Assembly: GCA_944326245.1 (NCBI GenBank)
Contig: CALVDF010000004.1
Span: 62,001-126,000, forward strand
Direction of reading: 5' to 3'
DNA: 64,000 nt
Source of the DNA: an uncultured Bacteroidales bacterium
GTDB taxonomy: Bacteria; Bacteroidota; Bacteroidia; Bacteroidales; UBA932
Shown here in pieces: positions 44,357 through 52,625 of the stretch. Positions within the stretch are counted from its first letter, which is position 1. Every line of letters begins with the position of its first letter. The position numbers were made by a program, and so were the translations under genes. Under the pieces are notes generated by a model. That model did no database searches, had not been told where the DNA came from, and was given only the letters and a program-made list of their open reading frames with translations.

Positions 44357-45427
44357 ATGGAGCCGGTGTCTGTGGAAAATGTCGTTTTCGGTCCGTTCGG
44401 GCAGTGCCTTCCCTCTCTGGTGCAAGGCGGGGACAGGGCGTTTGCGGTGGTGGACAGTGCTGTGGCGGATCGTTTTGCTCCTGTCCTGGATGAGTTCGGG
44501 GTGGAGTGGATGGCTTTCAGGGCAAGCGAGGAGCGCAAGTCCTTTGAGGGTCTGCAGGAGATAGCCGGCTGGCTGCTGGAGCATGAAGCGGACCGGGGTG
44601 CGCTGCTGCTGGGCATAGGCGGCGGAGTGACTACGGACCTTACGGGCTTTGCCGCTTCCGTCTACAAGCGGGGTATCCGTTACGCGCTGGTACCTACCAC
44701 TTTGCTGGCGCAGGTCGATGCCGCTGTCGGCGGCAAGACCGGAATCGATTTCCATGGCTGCAAGAATGTGATCGGGACTTTTTCCATGCCTGAGGCTGTC
44801 TGCGTGGATACGGCTGTCCTGGCCTCTCTTCCCCTGGAGGAACTGCGCTCCGGGATGGCCGAGGCCCTCAAGACACTTGTCATCGGCGATGCCGCCATGT
44901 ACAGGGAGGCTGTGGAGCGGATGCGTGGAGGGATGGAGCGGCTTGGGGACAATGAATTGTCGGCGTTGGTGAGGAGGTGTGTCGGGATAAAGTCGGGTAT
45001 AGTCGCTGCGGACAGGACCGAAAAGGGGGAGAGGATGAAGCTCAATCTGGGACATACGCTCGGGCATGCGGCGGAGTCTGTCTGTCTGGAGGCGGGGAGG
45101 CCCGTCACGCACGGGGAGGCCGTCGCGGCCGGTATCATTGCGGCAGCCGCTGTTTCCTGGAAGAAGGGAGTTCTTGACCGTAGCCTTGCGGAGAGTATCT
45201 GCAATGATCTCAAGTCTTTGGGATACAGTGATATTCCCGGACTGCTCTCGCGCCATGCCGGCCTGCGGGAAGAAGAGATTGCCCCGAAATTGTCGGAGTT
45301 TGTGCTGAATGATAAGAAACGTAACAAAGATTTTATTAATTTTGTCCTTATTCGCGGTTTGGGCTCTGTCATGGCAGAAGTACTGGACGTGAATGAATTG
45401 CAGGGAATTATCCATGATTTGTATTAG
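44357..45427 (+). CDS. aroB: 3-dehydroquinate synthase
   Basis: Second step of the shikimate pathway, converting DAHP to 3-dehydroquinate with NAD and a divalent metal. The 356 residues show the NAD-binding GIGGGVTTDLTGFAAS, the VPTTLLAQVDAAVGGKTGID block, the metal-binding glutamate region EALKTLVIGD and LNLGHTLGHAAES with the metal His residues, plus the later VTHGEAVAAG. The 3' end overlaps the fused aroD-aroA gene by 14 bases, so the three aro genes form one operon. Confidence 0.95.
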   Translation: MEPVSVENVVFGPFGQCLPSLVQGGDRAFAVVDSAVADRFAPVLDEFGVEWMAFRASEERKSFEGLQEIAGWLLEHEADRGALLLGIGGGVTTDLTGFAASVYKRGIRYALVPTTLLAQVDAAVGGKTGIDFHGCKNVIGTFSMPEAVCVDTAVLASLPLEELRSGMAEALKTLVIGDAAMYREAVERMRGGMERLGDNELSALVRRCVGIKSGIVAADRTEKGERMKLNLGHTLGHAAESVCLEAGRPVTHGEAVAAGIIAAAAVSWKKGVLDRSLAESICNDLKSLGYSDIPGLLSRHAGLREEEIAPKLSEFVLNDKKRNKDFINFVLIRGLGSVMAEVLDVNELQGIIHDLY

Positions 45428-47411
45428 CATAGGGAACTTTGGCCTGGAGGCATGCAGGAAGGCCTTGAAACGGTGCGAGAAGTATCGCAGACTGTTTCCT
45501 GACCTGGTGGCGGAGATCCGTCTGGATCTTTGCGGCCTGGGGGAGGAGGAAGTCCACGAGCTGTTCAGCGAGGCCAGAATACCTCTGATAGTGACCTGCA
45601 TGAAGCGCAGCACCCATCTTTGTGAAGCTGCCGTGATGGCCGGTGCCGCATATGTGGACATCAATGTATTTTCCTACATAGGCCTTAAGAAGGAGCAGCA
45701 GGCAGTCCTGCACCGCCGCGGTACGAAGCTGATCCTTTCTTTCCATGATTACCAGATGACCCCCGGAACCGATGCCCTTGCAAAGGTTTACAGGGAGGCT
45801 GTAGCTGCCGGTGCGGATATCGTGAAGATAGTCACGACTGCAGAGAGTACCGGAGATGCGCTCCGTGTCCTGGATCTTTACAGGATGCTGAGGGACGGTA
45901 AGTTGGGACGCAAGAGGGTCCCTTTGGTTGCATTTGCCATGGGCGAGGCCGGGCGTTTCAGCCGTCTGGAGGCATGCCGTCTGGGTGCCCCGTTCATGTA
46001 TTGTGCGCTGCGCAAGAAATATGTTGTCGCTCCGGGAATGTTCACGATGGATGAGGCGGAGTCGTTCCGCGATCAGGTCACTGTCAGCGGGACTGTGGAT
46101 ATGCCGGCATCCAAGAGTGTGGCCCAGAGGGCGATAATAGCCGCAATGCTGGCCAAGGGCGAGAGTGAGTTCCACAACTGTACCCGTTGCCGCGATATAG
46201 ATTCGGCGATAGGTGTGGCGAAGCAGTTCGCTTCCGAAGCCTATATTGACAAGGGCGGGGACCTTATCATCCGGGGCGGTTTCCCTCCAGAGAAGAAGAA
46301 GGACGATTCGCCTTTTTCGAGCCTGATATCCATGTCCATGCAGAGCAATCTGCAGGGCGGTCGCACGGCTTTCGTGGGAGAGTCCGGACTGCTGTCCCGC
46401 CTGTGTATTCCTGTTGTCGCCCAATACGGTGAGTCTGTGACTGTTACCGGTGAGGGCAGCTTGATGGACCGTCACATGTACGGCTGCAAGGAGGCTATGG
46501 AGGAGCTCGGGGCAAGCTGTGTCCTTACAGAGAGTGAGACTCTGCCGGCTGTGGTCTGCGGCCCGATCAAGGGAGGAGAGATAACGATTTCCGGCAAGAA
46601 AGGCTCCCAGTTCATAACCGGTCTGCTGATGGCCCTTCCGCTGTCGAAAAAGGACAGTGTACTCAGGGTCCAGAATGCGACCAGTGTCCCGTACATACTT
46701 CTCACAGTGGACGTAATGCACAAGTTCGGAGTCTCCGTAGAGTGGCATCGCGAGGGTGACGAACTGGTCTTCAACATACCGGGCAAGCAGAAATATTCCC
46801 CTACGGAGATGACCTTTGAGGGGGACTGGAGTGCGGCTGTCAACTTTATAGTGACGGCAGCCATCTTCGGTACCCTTACCATACGCGGGCTCAATCTCAA
46901 TACCATTCAGGCGGACAGGAAGATAATGGACGTAGTCCGGACCTCCGGCGCGTACATAGAAGAATTGCCCTCCGAGGGCGGAATCCGCGTTTCTAGGGGT
47001 AGCCTGAGGGCATTTGATTTCGATGCTACGGACTCTCCTGACCTGCTTCCGGCCCTTTCGGTACTTGCAGCCTTCTCCGAAGGGACATCCCATTTTACCG
47101 GGGTGGCACGTCTGCGCAACAAGGAGAGCAACAGGCCCATCGTCATGGAGGAAGGGCTCAAGGCCATGGGAGTGCCGGCAAAGGTCGACGGTGACGAAAT
47201 GGAGATAACAGGCATGAGCCTGACACGCAGGATAGTGGAGGGGAAAATGCTCAAGGGTGGCAGTTTCCATACATTCTCTGACCACCGGGTGGCCATGGCC
47301 CTCAAGATAGCATCACTGGGGTGTGACTCCAAGGTAGTCCTGGACAGTACCGACTGCATCGACAAGTCCTTCCCGGGGTTCCTCAAACTTTTTGATTCCA
47401 TTCATCAGTAG
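45414..47411 (+). CDS. aroD-aroA: Fused type I 3-dehydroquinate dehydratase and EPSP synthase
   Basis: Bifunctional 665-residue protein. Residues 1-215 are a type I dehydroquinase with the glutamate/arginine pair EIRLDL (34-36), His111 in LSFHDYQ and the Schiff-base Lys138 in DIVKIVTTA. From about 222 follows EPSP synthase: PASKSVAQRA with Lys234, Ser235 and Arg239, GESGLLSRL replacing the usual GNAGT motif, ALSVLAAFSEG, and DHRVAMALKIA near the end. The start at 45414 is chosen because the dehydroquinase begins with MICISIGN. The two enzymes catalyse steps three and six of the pathway; they are usually separate proteins. Fourteen bases after its stop lies aroC. Confidence 0.92.
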   Translation: MICISIGNFGLEACRKALKRCEKYRRLFPDLVAEIRLDLCGLGEEEVHELFSEARIPLIVTCMKRSTHLCEAAVMAGAAYVDINVFSYIGLKKEQQAVLHRRGTKLILSFHDYQMTPGTDALAKVYREAVAAGADIVKIVTTAESTGDALRVLDLYRMLRDGKLGRKRVPLVAFAMGEAGRFSRLEACRLGAPFMYCALRKKYVVAPGMFTMDEAESFRDQVTVSGTVDMPASKSVAQRAIIAAMLAKGESEFHNCTRCRDIDSAIGVAKQFASEAYIDKGGDLIIRGGFPPEKKKDDSPFSSLISMSMQSNLQGGRTAFVGESGLLSRLCIPVVAQYGESVTVTGEGSLMDRHMYGCKEAMEELGASCVLTESETLPAVVCGPIKGGEITISGKKGSQFITGLLMALPLSKKDSVLRVQNATSVPYILLTVDVMHKFGVSVEWHREGDELVFNIPGKQKYSPTEMTFEGDWSAAVNFIVTAAIFGTLTIRGLNLNTIQADRKIMDVVRTSGAYIEELPSEGGIRVSRGSLRAFDFDATDSPDLLPALSVLAAFSEGTSHFTGVARLRNKESNRPIVMEEGLKAMGVPAKVDGDEMEITGMSLTRRIVEGKMLKGGSFHTFSDHRVAMALKIASLGCDSKVVLDSTDCIDKSFPGFLKLFDSIHQ

Positions 47412-47425
47412 TACCAGAAACGATT

Positions 47426-48436
47426 ATGCTCAACGCTTTCGGAAAAACTTTCAGGATTGCCCTCTCAGGGGAGTCCCACAGTCCGCTCATGTCCGTCGAG
47501 ATACAGGGTGTGCCGGAAGGCATCCCGCTGGTCCCGGAGGATTTCGCGGCAGACATCGACCGCCGCCGTCCAGGCCGCAAGGGGACTACCGCCCGCACGG
47601 AGAGGGACATCCCGGAGATCGTCCGGGGCGTGGAGGACGGGCTGACCACCGGCACGACCCTCAAGCTCCTCTTCCGCAATGAGAGTACTGACCCTTCCGC
47701 TTATCGGCAGTTTACCGACATCCCCCGTCCCGGCCATGCGGACTGGGTGCGCAGGATAAAATACGGAACGGACAGCCTCACCTCCGGGGGCGGAATGTTC
47801 TCCGGGCGGATGACCCTTCCCCTCGTTGCTGCCGGGGTGGTGGCCAAGAAAATCATTGCCCCGATACAGGTCAATGCCCGACTGACGGAGGTCGGAGGCC
47901 TGTCCCTTGCAGGGGATGAAGGGGACAATGCTGCCCTCGATGCCCTCCTCTCCGAGGTGGCGGCCGAGGGTGATTCGGTCGGCGGAGTGGTGGAATGCGT
48001 CTGCAGCGGGGTCCCCGCCGGTTTGGGCGAGCCCTTCTTCTATCCGATGGAAGCGGCCATTTCCCAGATGATTTTCTCCATTCCCGGCATCCGGGGCATA
48101 GAGTTCGGGGACGGCTTCGGCTCCTCCCGCATACGCGGCTCGCAGCACAACGACCCTCTCACCGACATCGCGGGCCACACCTCCCGCAACGGTGCCGGCG
48201 GCATCAACGGAGGCATCACCAACGGCAACCCGATCATCTTCCGTGCCGCCGTCAAGCCCACCTCCAGCATTGCCCGTCCGCAGGAGACCGTTAATCTCGC
48301 CACGGGCCGCATGGAAGAACTCAGGATATCCGGGCGCCATGACGTATGCTTCGCCCTCCGCGTCCCCGTCGTAGTGGAAAGCGCCGCCGCCATCGTCCTG
48401 TGCGATGCGCTGCTTTCCAGGCAGATGGCCCTGTAG
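47426..48436 (+). CDS. aroC: Chorismate synthase
   Basis: Last step of the shikimate pathway, FMN-dependent removal of phosphate from EPSP. The 336 residues include the signatures GESHSPLMSV near the start, RRRPGRKGTTARTE, RPGHADW and GNPIIFRAAVKPTSS with the basic FMN/EPSP contact residues. It is about 20 residues shorter than common forms, mainly at the C-terminus, but all core blocks are present. Last gene of the aro operon; no clear terminator is seen before the repeat locus that follows. Confidence 0.94.
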   Translation: MLNAFGKTFRIALSGESHSPLMSVEIQGVPEGIPLVPEDFAADIDRRRPGRKGTTARTERDIPEIVRGVEDGLTTGTTLKLLFRNESTDPSAYRQFTDIPRPGHADWVRRIKYGTDSLTSGGGMFSGRMTLPLVAAGVVAKKIIAPIQVNARLTEVGGLSLAGDEGDNAALDALLSEVAAEGDSVGGVVECVCSGVPAGLGEPFFYPMEAAISQMIFSIPGIRGIEFGDGFGSSRIRGSQHNDPLTDIAGHTSRNGAGGINGGITNGNPIIFRAAVKPTSSIARPQETVNLATGRMEELRISGRHDVCFALRVPVVVESAAAIVLCDALLSRQMAL

Positions 48437-48582
48437 GACCCTTTAATTCCGTAATCAGACAAGGCCTTTCCATAATACTGCCCTAAGGCAGAAAACCATG
48501 TAAGGCCCTTTATTTCTATAATCAGGTAAGCCCCTTCCATAATGCCGCCATTATCCGGTAAGGCCTTTCCACAATGCTGCCC
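48433..48582. repeat. Tandem 67-bp imperfect repeats after aroC
   Basis: Units start at 48433, 48500 and 48558 (the last shortened). The shared text is GTAAGGCC, then CTTTA-TTC--TAATCAG, then CCTTTCCATAATGCTGCCC. They begin at the aroC stop codon. Diverged; no coding potential. Together with the arrays below they fill the 2-kb gap 48437-50474, which contains no gene. Confidence 0.6.
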
Positions 48583-48608
48583 TTGAAAATGTCAAGGCGC
48601 ACGCACCG

Positions 48609-48804
48609 CTATCTGTCACCGCTTCCCGCCATCACTTCCCGCCATCACTTCCCGCCATCACTTCCCGCCATCACTCCACGTCATCATTCCCCGTCATCGC
48701 TTTTTGTCATGGTCTCTTGTCACCGTTTTCCCATCATGGCTTCTCATCATGGTCTCCCGTCACGGTTCCCCTTCATGGCTTGCTGTCATAGTCTCCTATC
48801 AGCG
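48609..48804. repeat. Degenerate 13-bp minisatellite, about 15 units
   Basis: CTTCCCGCCATCA occurs four times perfectly at 48622, 48635, 48648 and 48661. Decayed units at the same 13-base step continue to about 48804, with one 14-base unit (48726-48739). The core 'TCATGG/TCATCA' remains visible throughout. The period is not a multiple of three, so the open frames here are by chance. Confidence 0.8.
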
Positions 48805-48827
48805 TCTCCCACCTTATCCCCCGTCTG

Positions 48828-49441
48828 CGCAGGTGAACCCTATTCGGCGTTTTCGGTTCACCTGCGGAAGAGGGAGGAGTGGCAGTATGTCCTGGAAGTG
48901 TCTCTCGCTGGGTTTGCCTCCCTCCATCGCCCGCATTGCCTGCGCAGGTGAACCCTATTCGGCGTTTTCGGTTCACCTGCGGAAGGAGGAGGACGGGCTG
49001 GATGCCCTGCAAGTGCCTCTCGCGGGAGGTGCTGCTCTCCATAGCTCGCACCGCCTGCGCAGGTGAACCCTATTCGGCGTTTTCGGTTCACCTGCGGAAG
49101 GAGGAGGACTGGCTGGATGCCCTGCAAGTGTCTCTCGCAGGGGGTACCTCACTCCATCGCTTGCACCGCCTGTGCAGGTGAACCCTATCCGGCCTTTTCG
49201 GTTCACCTGCGAAAGAGGGAGTACCGGCAGTATGGCCTGCAGGGGTCTCTCGCTGGGTTTGCCTCACTCCATCGCTTGCACCGTCTGCGCAGGTGAACCC
49301 TATTCGGCGTTTTCGGTTCACCTGCGGAAGATGGAAGAGTGGCAGTATGTCCTGGAAGTGTCTCTCGCAGGGGGTGCCTCCATCCATCGCCCGCACCGCC
49401 TGCGCAGGTGAACCCTTTTCGGAGTTTTCAGTTCACCTGCG
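48828..49441. repeat. Six 39-nt hairpins at an exact 115-bp period
   Basis: Palindromes start at 48828, 48943, 49058, 49173, 49288 and 49403, each spaced by 115 bp. Each has arms CGCAGGTGAACC and GGTTCACCTGCG around a 15-base loop. The 39-nt hairpin is nearly invariant. The 76-base linkers are also homologous but fall into two alternating types (AGTGGCAGTATGTCCTG or ACGGGCTGGATGCCCTG). The sixth copy has loop and arm changes, and its linker is broken off. Since 115 is not a multiple of three, it cannot encode a repeated peptide. Confidence 0.9.
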
Positions 49442-49584
49442 GAAAAAGAAGGGAAGGAGGAGGACGGGCTGGATGGCCCACATATGACTTTAGCGAGGGG
49501 ATCGCCTCTATAGCTTCGGTTGGTGGGGACGGTTTCCCAATATCGTCGGCACCATCCGGAGAGCAATGTAGTGCGGTATTGTTA

Positions 49585-49944
49585 ATCCTAACGTTGCTAT
49601 AAATTGGCCACTTTGGCGTAATGCTTTATGAGTCAATGAATTGTGTGTGAGGACCCGAGTGAGTGTGATGTTAGGATGGCTCGGAGTGGCGCGTTTATGC
49701 AGTTCTGTGGCGGATTTACATGCATCCTAACATGGCAACAAATCGGCCATATTGTTGTAATGCACTATATACAAGTGAATTGCAAACAAAGGCCGAGAAA
49801 AGTGCAATGTTAGGATAGTGCAGAACGGCCAATTTTGGCGGTTTTTCATTCATCCTAACATTTCGATCCGGAGGGCCTTAATCGGTAATTTGCTGAAAAT
49901 TAGAACTTTCGCGTCATGTGCTGCGACACATGACATGTTAGGTT
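49585..49944. repeat. Three 93-bp units bounded by ATCCTAAC / GTTAGGAT
   Basis: Units at 49585-49677, 49724-49816 and 49852-49944 are each exactly 93 bp, start with ATCCTAAC and end with GTTAGGAT (GTTAGGTT in the third). Units one and two align without gaps and share GTAATGC, GAATTG and CCGAG at the same positions. The third is more diverged and holds an extra hairpin GTCATGTG/CACATGAC. No ORF. Confidence 0.75.
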
Positions 49945-49981
49945 GAGGTTGGTTTTGCAGATTGGATGCGTAGTGCGGCGT

Positions 49982-50113
49982 GGCTCAAGATCGCAGTGGA
50001 ACCGCGATTGGTGCACGGTGGAATCACGATTGGGTCACGACGGGATCACGATTGGTGCATGATTGAATCATGATGGGATTGCGACGGGATTGCAGCTGAA
50101 TTGCAGCGGAATC
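49982..50113. repeat. 22-bp minisatellite, five to six units
   Basis: Units of 22 bp start at 50004, 50026, 50048, 50070 and 50092, with a weaker one at 49982. The consensus is ACGATTGGTGCACGACGGAATC-like. Nothing coding. Confidence 0.7.
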
Positions 50114-50120
50114 GCAATGA

Positions 50121-50164
50121 AAAGGCCCTGCCTCCGGAATGGGAATATTCCTTGGCAGGGCCTT
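50121..50164 (-). terminator. Strong hairpin, probable terminator of the S9 peptidase gene
   Basis: AAGGCCCTGCC (50122-50132) pairs with GGCAGGGCCTT (50154-50164), followed on the minus strand by TTTTCATT. It lies 310 bases after the peptidase stop, beyond another repeat tract, so the 3' UTR would be unusually long. Confidence 0.6.
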
Positions 50165-50250
50165 CAGGGGTATGGTTGCTGCCCGTTTCCCGTGGCGTTC
50201 CTGGCGGTTGGGCCAGATTGATCCAGGTAGCTCTGAACGTAACTTTCTGT

Positions 50251-50462
50251 CAGCTCGGGGTTGGGGCGGCTTCAGTCGGTTTCGTGCTGTCCCTGGCGGT
50301 CTTGCCAGTCAGGTCGCTGCAGAATCTTCGTGCGGCTCCGGGGAGTCTCGCAAGTCTGTCCGCCGGGGCGGCTTCAGGCAGCTCGGGGTTGGGGCGGCTT
50401 AAGGCAACTTCAGTCAACTCCGGGGAGTCTTTTCAGTCGTCCGCCGGGGCCGCTCCTGGCAG
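50251..50462. repeat. GC-rich interleaved repeats 3' of the S9 peptidase gene
   Basis: A 22-base text starting CAGCTCGGGGTTGGGG occurs at 50251-50272 and 50379-50400; CTCCGGGGAGTCT occurs at 50336-50348 and 50418-50430, each followed by GTCCGCCGGGGC. They lie in the untranslated region between the peptidase stop and the hairpin at 50121-50164. Confidence 0.6.
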
Positions 50463-50474
50463 TCTGTCCTTTCC

Positions 50475-52568
50475 TTAGTCTTTCAGCCACTGGTCGAACC
50501 ACTCGAAGAAGTCCCTCTGCCAGTGAACGGCGTTCTGGGGCTTGAGGATCCAGTGGTTCTCGTCGGGGAAGAGGAGCATCCGCGAGGGTACGCCGAGCAT
50601 CTGGGCTGCGTTGAAGGCGGCCATGCCCTGGTCTACGGGTACGCGGTAGTCCAGCTCTCCGTGGGTGATCATGATAGGGGTCTTCCAGTTGCGGACGAGC
50701 TTGTGGGGGGAGTTGACGTAGTGCTTGCGGGCTGCGGGCTTCTCGAGGTCCCAAGGTGCCCCGCCGTTCTCCCACTGGGGGAACCACATTTCTTCTGTCA
50801 TCATGTACATCTGCTCCTGGTTGAAGATGCCGGCATGGGCCAGGAAGGCGTCGAAGTCATCGGGATGCGCTCCTGCCAGGTAGTAGATGGAGTATCCGCC
50901 GAAGCTGGCTCCTGAAGCACCCATCTTGCCTACGTAAGGCTCCTTCTTCATCTCGTATACGGCTGACATGTAGTCGTCGATGCACTGGCCGGCGTAGTCC
51001 TTGGACACGTCATCGCACCATTTCTGGCCGAAGGACATGGTACCGCGGCGGTTGGGCAGGATGACGATGTATCCCTGTGAAGCCATCAGCTTGAAGTTCC
51101 AGCGGGTGGACCAGCTCTGGCTGAGGCACTGCTGGGGACCTCCGGTGCAGAAGAGCATTGTAGGATATACTTTGGTGGAATCGAAACCTGCGGGGTATAC
51201 TACCCAGGTGAGCATCTTGAGTCCGTCGGTTGTGGGAATCCAGCGGAGTTCATAGGTCTCCTGGGCGAGCTGGGCGTAGATGTCGTCGTTCTCGTGGGTG
51301 AGGGTTTCGAAGGATCCGTCAGCGATGGATACTGCCACGATCTCGTCGGGCCTGCTCATTGACTGGCAGGTGGTTATGAGGCGGTCGCCGTCCTCTTTCA
51401 CAGCTCCGAAGTCGTACCAGAGGTCGTCGGGGGTGATGCGGGTGATGTTGCCCTCGAGGTCTACCGAGAAGATGGCCTGCAGGGCAAATGCCAGGGCGTT
51501 GAAATAGAGTCCGCTGCCGTCTGCTTTCCATACGGGGGACATGGCGCCGTGGTCGAAGCCCACTGTCAGCTCTTTCTTCTGGCGGGTAGCCAGATCGATG
51601 ACGAACAGTCTGGTGCGGTCAGCCTCGAATCCGGCCCTCTCCATGCTGAGCCATGCGATGCTCTTGCCGTCCGGAGAGAATACGGGGTCGGTGTCATAGC
51701 CGTCCATGCCGTCCGTGAGGTTCTCGCATGTGCCGTCAGCCACATTGTAGAGATAGATGTCGGTATCGGTGGAGAAGGCGTATTCCTTGCCGGTCACCTT
51801 GCGGCAGGCGTAGGCTATCCGGGTGCCGTCCGGACTCCAGGAGAGCTGCTCCAGTCCGCCGAAGGGCAGGGTAGGGAGCTCGAATTTTGTGCCTTCGATG
51901 ATGTCCTTGCCGGGGGCGACTTTAAGCGATTTGCCCGAGCGGGTCACGTCGGCTACGAAGGTGTGGGGAATGGTCTCCACGAAGCAGTCCCAGTGCCGGT
52001 ACATCAGGTCGTCTATCTCGCGGCCTGAGGACTTGGGAAGGTCAGGATAGAGGTCGGTAGGCTTGGTTGCATACTGGACCTGGGCGATGTACATCACCTT
52101 GGTCTGGTCGGGTGACAGCTTGAACTCGGAGATTCCTCCGGGGATGTCGCTCACCTTGCGGGAGCCTGTGCCGTCGGCTTTCATGGACCATATCTGGCCG
52201 TCGCGCAGGTAGAGGATCATGGAGCCGTCTCCGTACCAGCGGGCATTGTTGGCGCTGGAGGTGAAATGTGTGATCTGGCGGTTGCCGCTGCCGTCGGAGT
52301 TCATGACATAGAGCTGCCGTACGCTGCGGTTTTCCTCTATGCTGGTATATGTCACCCCGTAGAGGATCCTGCTGCCGTCAGGAGAGATCTGAGGGTCGGA
52401 TACTCTTCCCAGTCGCAGCATGATTTCAGGTGTGAACTGGCCGTCCACGACTTCGACAGGGACCTTTTCGATGACTGTGGCAGAACCTTTCCTGCCGCTC
52501 TGGGCGTAGGAGGACATTACTGCCAGTGAAGACATTAACATTAGTGCTGTAGTAAATTTGAATTTCAT
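50475..52568 (-). CDS. S9-family serine peptidase (dipeptidyl peptidase V-like)
   Basis: Exported peptidase of 697 residues that removes dipeptides from N-termini. A signal peptide (LMLMSSLAVMSSYAQ) leads to an N-terminal beta-propeller (about 50-430) with repeated WSPDGTRIAY/FSPDGKSIAW blades. The C-terminal alpha/beta-hydrolase domain has the nucleophile in GASGASFGGYS, Asp in THGELDYRVP and His in PDENHWI. Periplasmic; uses peptides as nutrients in Bacteroidales. Transcribed alone, with a long 3' region of repeats. Confidence 0.93.
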   Translation of the reverse strand: MKFKFTTALMLMSSLAVMSSYAQSGRKGSATVIEKVPVEVVDGQFTPEIMLRLGRVSDPQISPDGSRILYGVTYTSIEENRSVRQLYVMNSDGSGNRQITHFTSSANNARWYGDGSMILYLRDGQIWSMKADGTGSRKVSDIPGGISEFKLSPDQTKVMYIAQVQYATKPTDLYPDLPKSSGREIDDLMYRHWDCFVETIPHTFVADVTRSGKSLKVAPGKDIIEGTKFELPTLPFGGLEQLSWSPDGTRIAYACRKVTGKEYAFSTDTDIYLYNVADGTCENLTDGMDGYDTDPVFSPDGKSIAWLSMERAGFEADRTRLFVIDLATRQKKELTVGFDHGAMSPVWKADGSGLYFNALAFALQAIFSVDLEGNITRITPDDLWYDFGAVKEDGDRLITTCQSMSRPDEIVAVSIADGSFETLTHENDDIYAQLAQETYELRWIPTTDGLKMLTWVVYPAGFDSTKVYPTMLFCTGGPQQCLSQSWSTRWNFKLMASQGYIVILPNRRGTMSFGQKWCDDVSKDYAGQCIDDYMSAVYEMKKEPYVGKMGASGASFGGYSIYYLAGAHPDDFDAFLAHAGIFNQEQMYMMTEEMWFPQWENGGAPWDLEKPAARKHYVNSPHKLVRNWKTPIMITHGELDYRVPVDQGMAAFNAAQMLGVPSRMLLFPDENHWILKPQNAVHWQRDFFEWFDQWLKD

Positions 52569-52625
52569 TTTATTGGATTTGGATTTTGTATGGACAAATT
52601 TATGGAATATTGCGGGTATTTCAAA

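Noticed and set aside
45408..47285. Long minus-strand open frame of 625 codons opposite aroD-aroA
   Set aside because: It is the mirror of a clearly conserved enzyme gene in GC-rich codons; its translation shows no family pattern.
48828..49441. CRISPR array
   Set aside because: The 39-nt repeats are regularly spaced, but the 76-base spacers are homologous to one another, and no cas genes are near. It is a tandem satellite, not an immune memory.
48574..49602. Set of overlapping 80-125-codon frames on both strands
   Set aside because: They come from GC-rich tandem repeats whose period (13 or 115) is not divisible by three; the peptides change frame at every unit.
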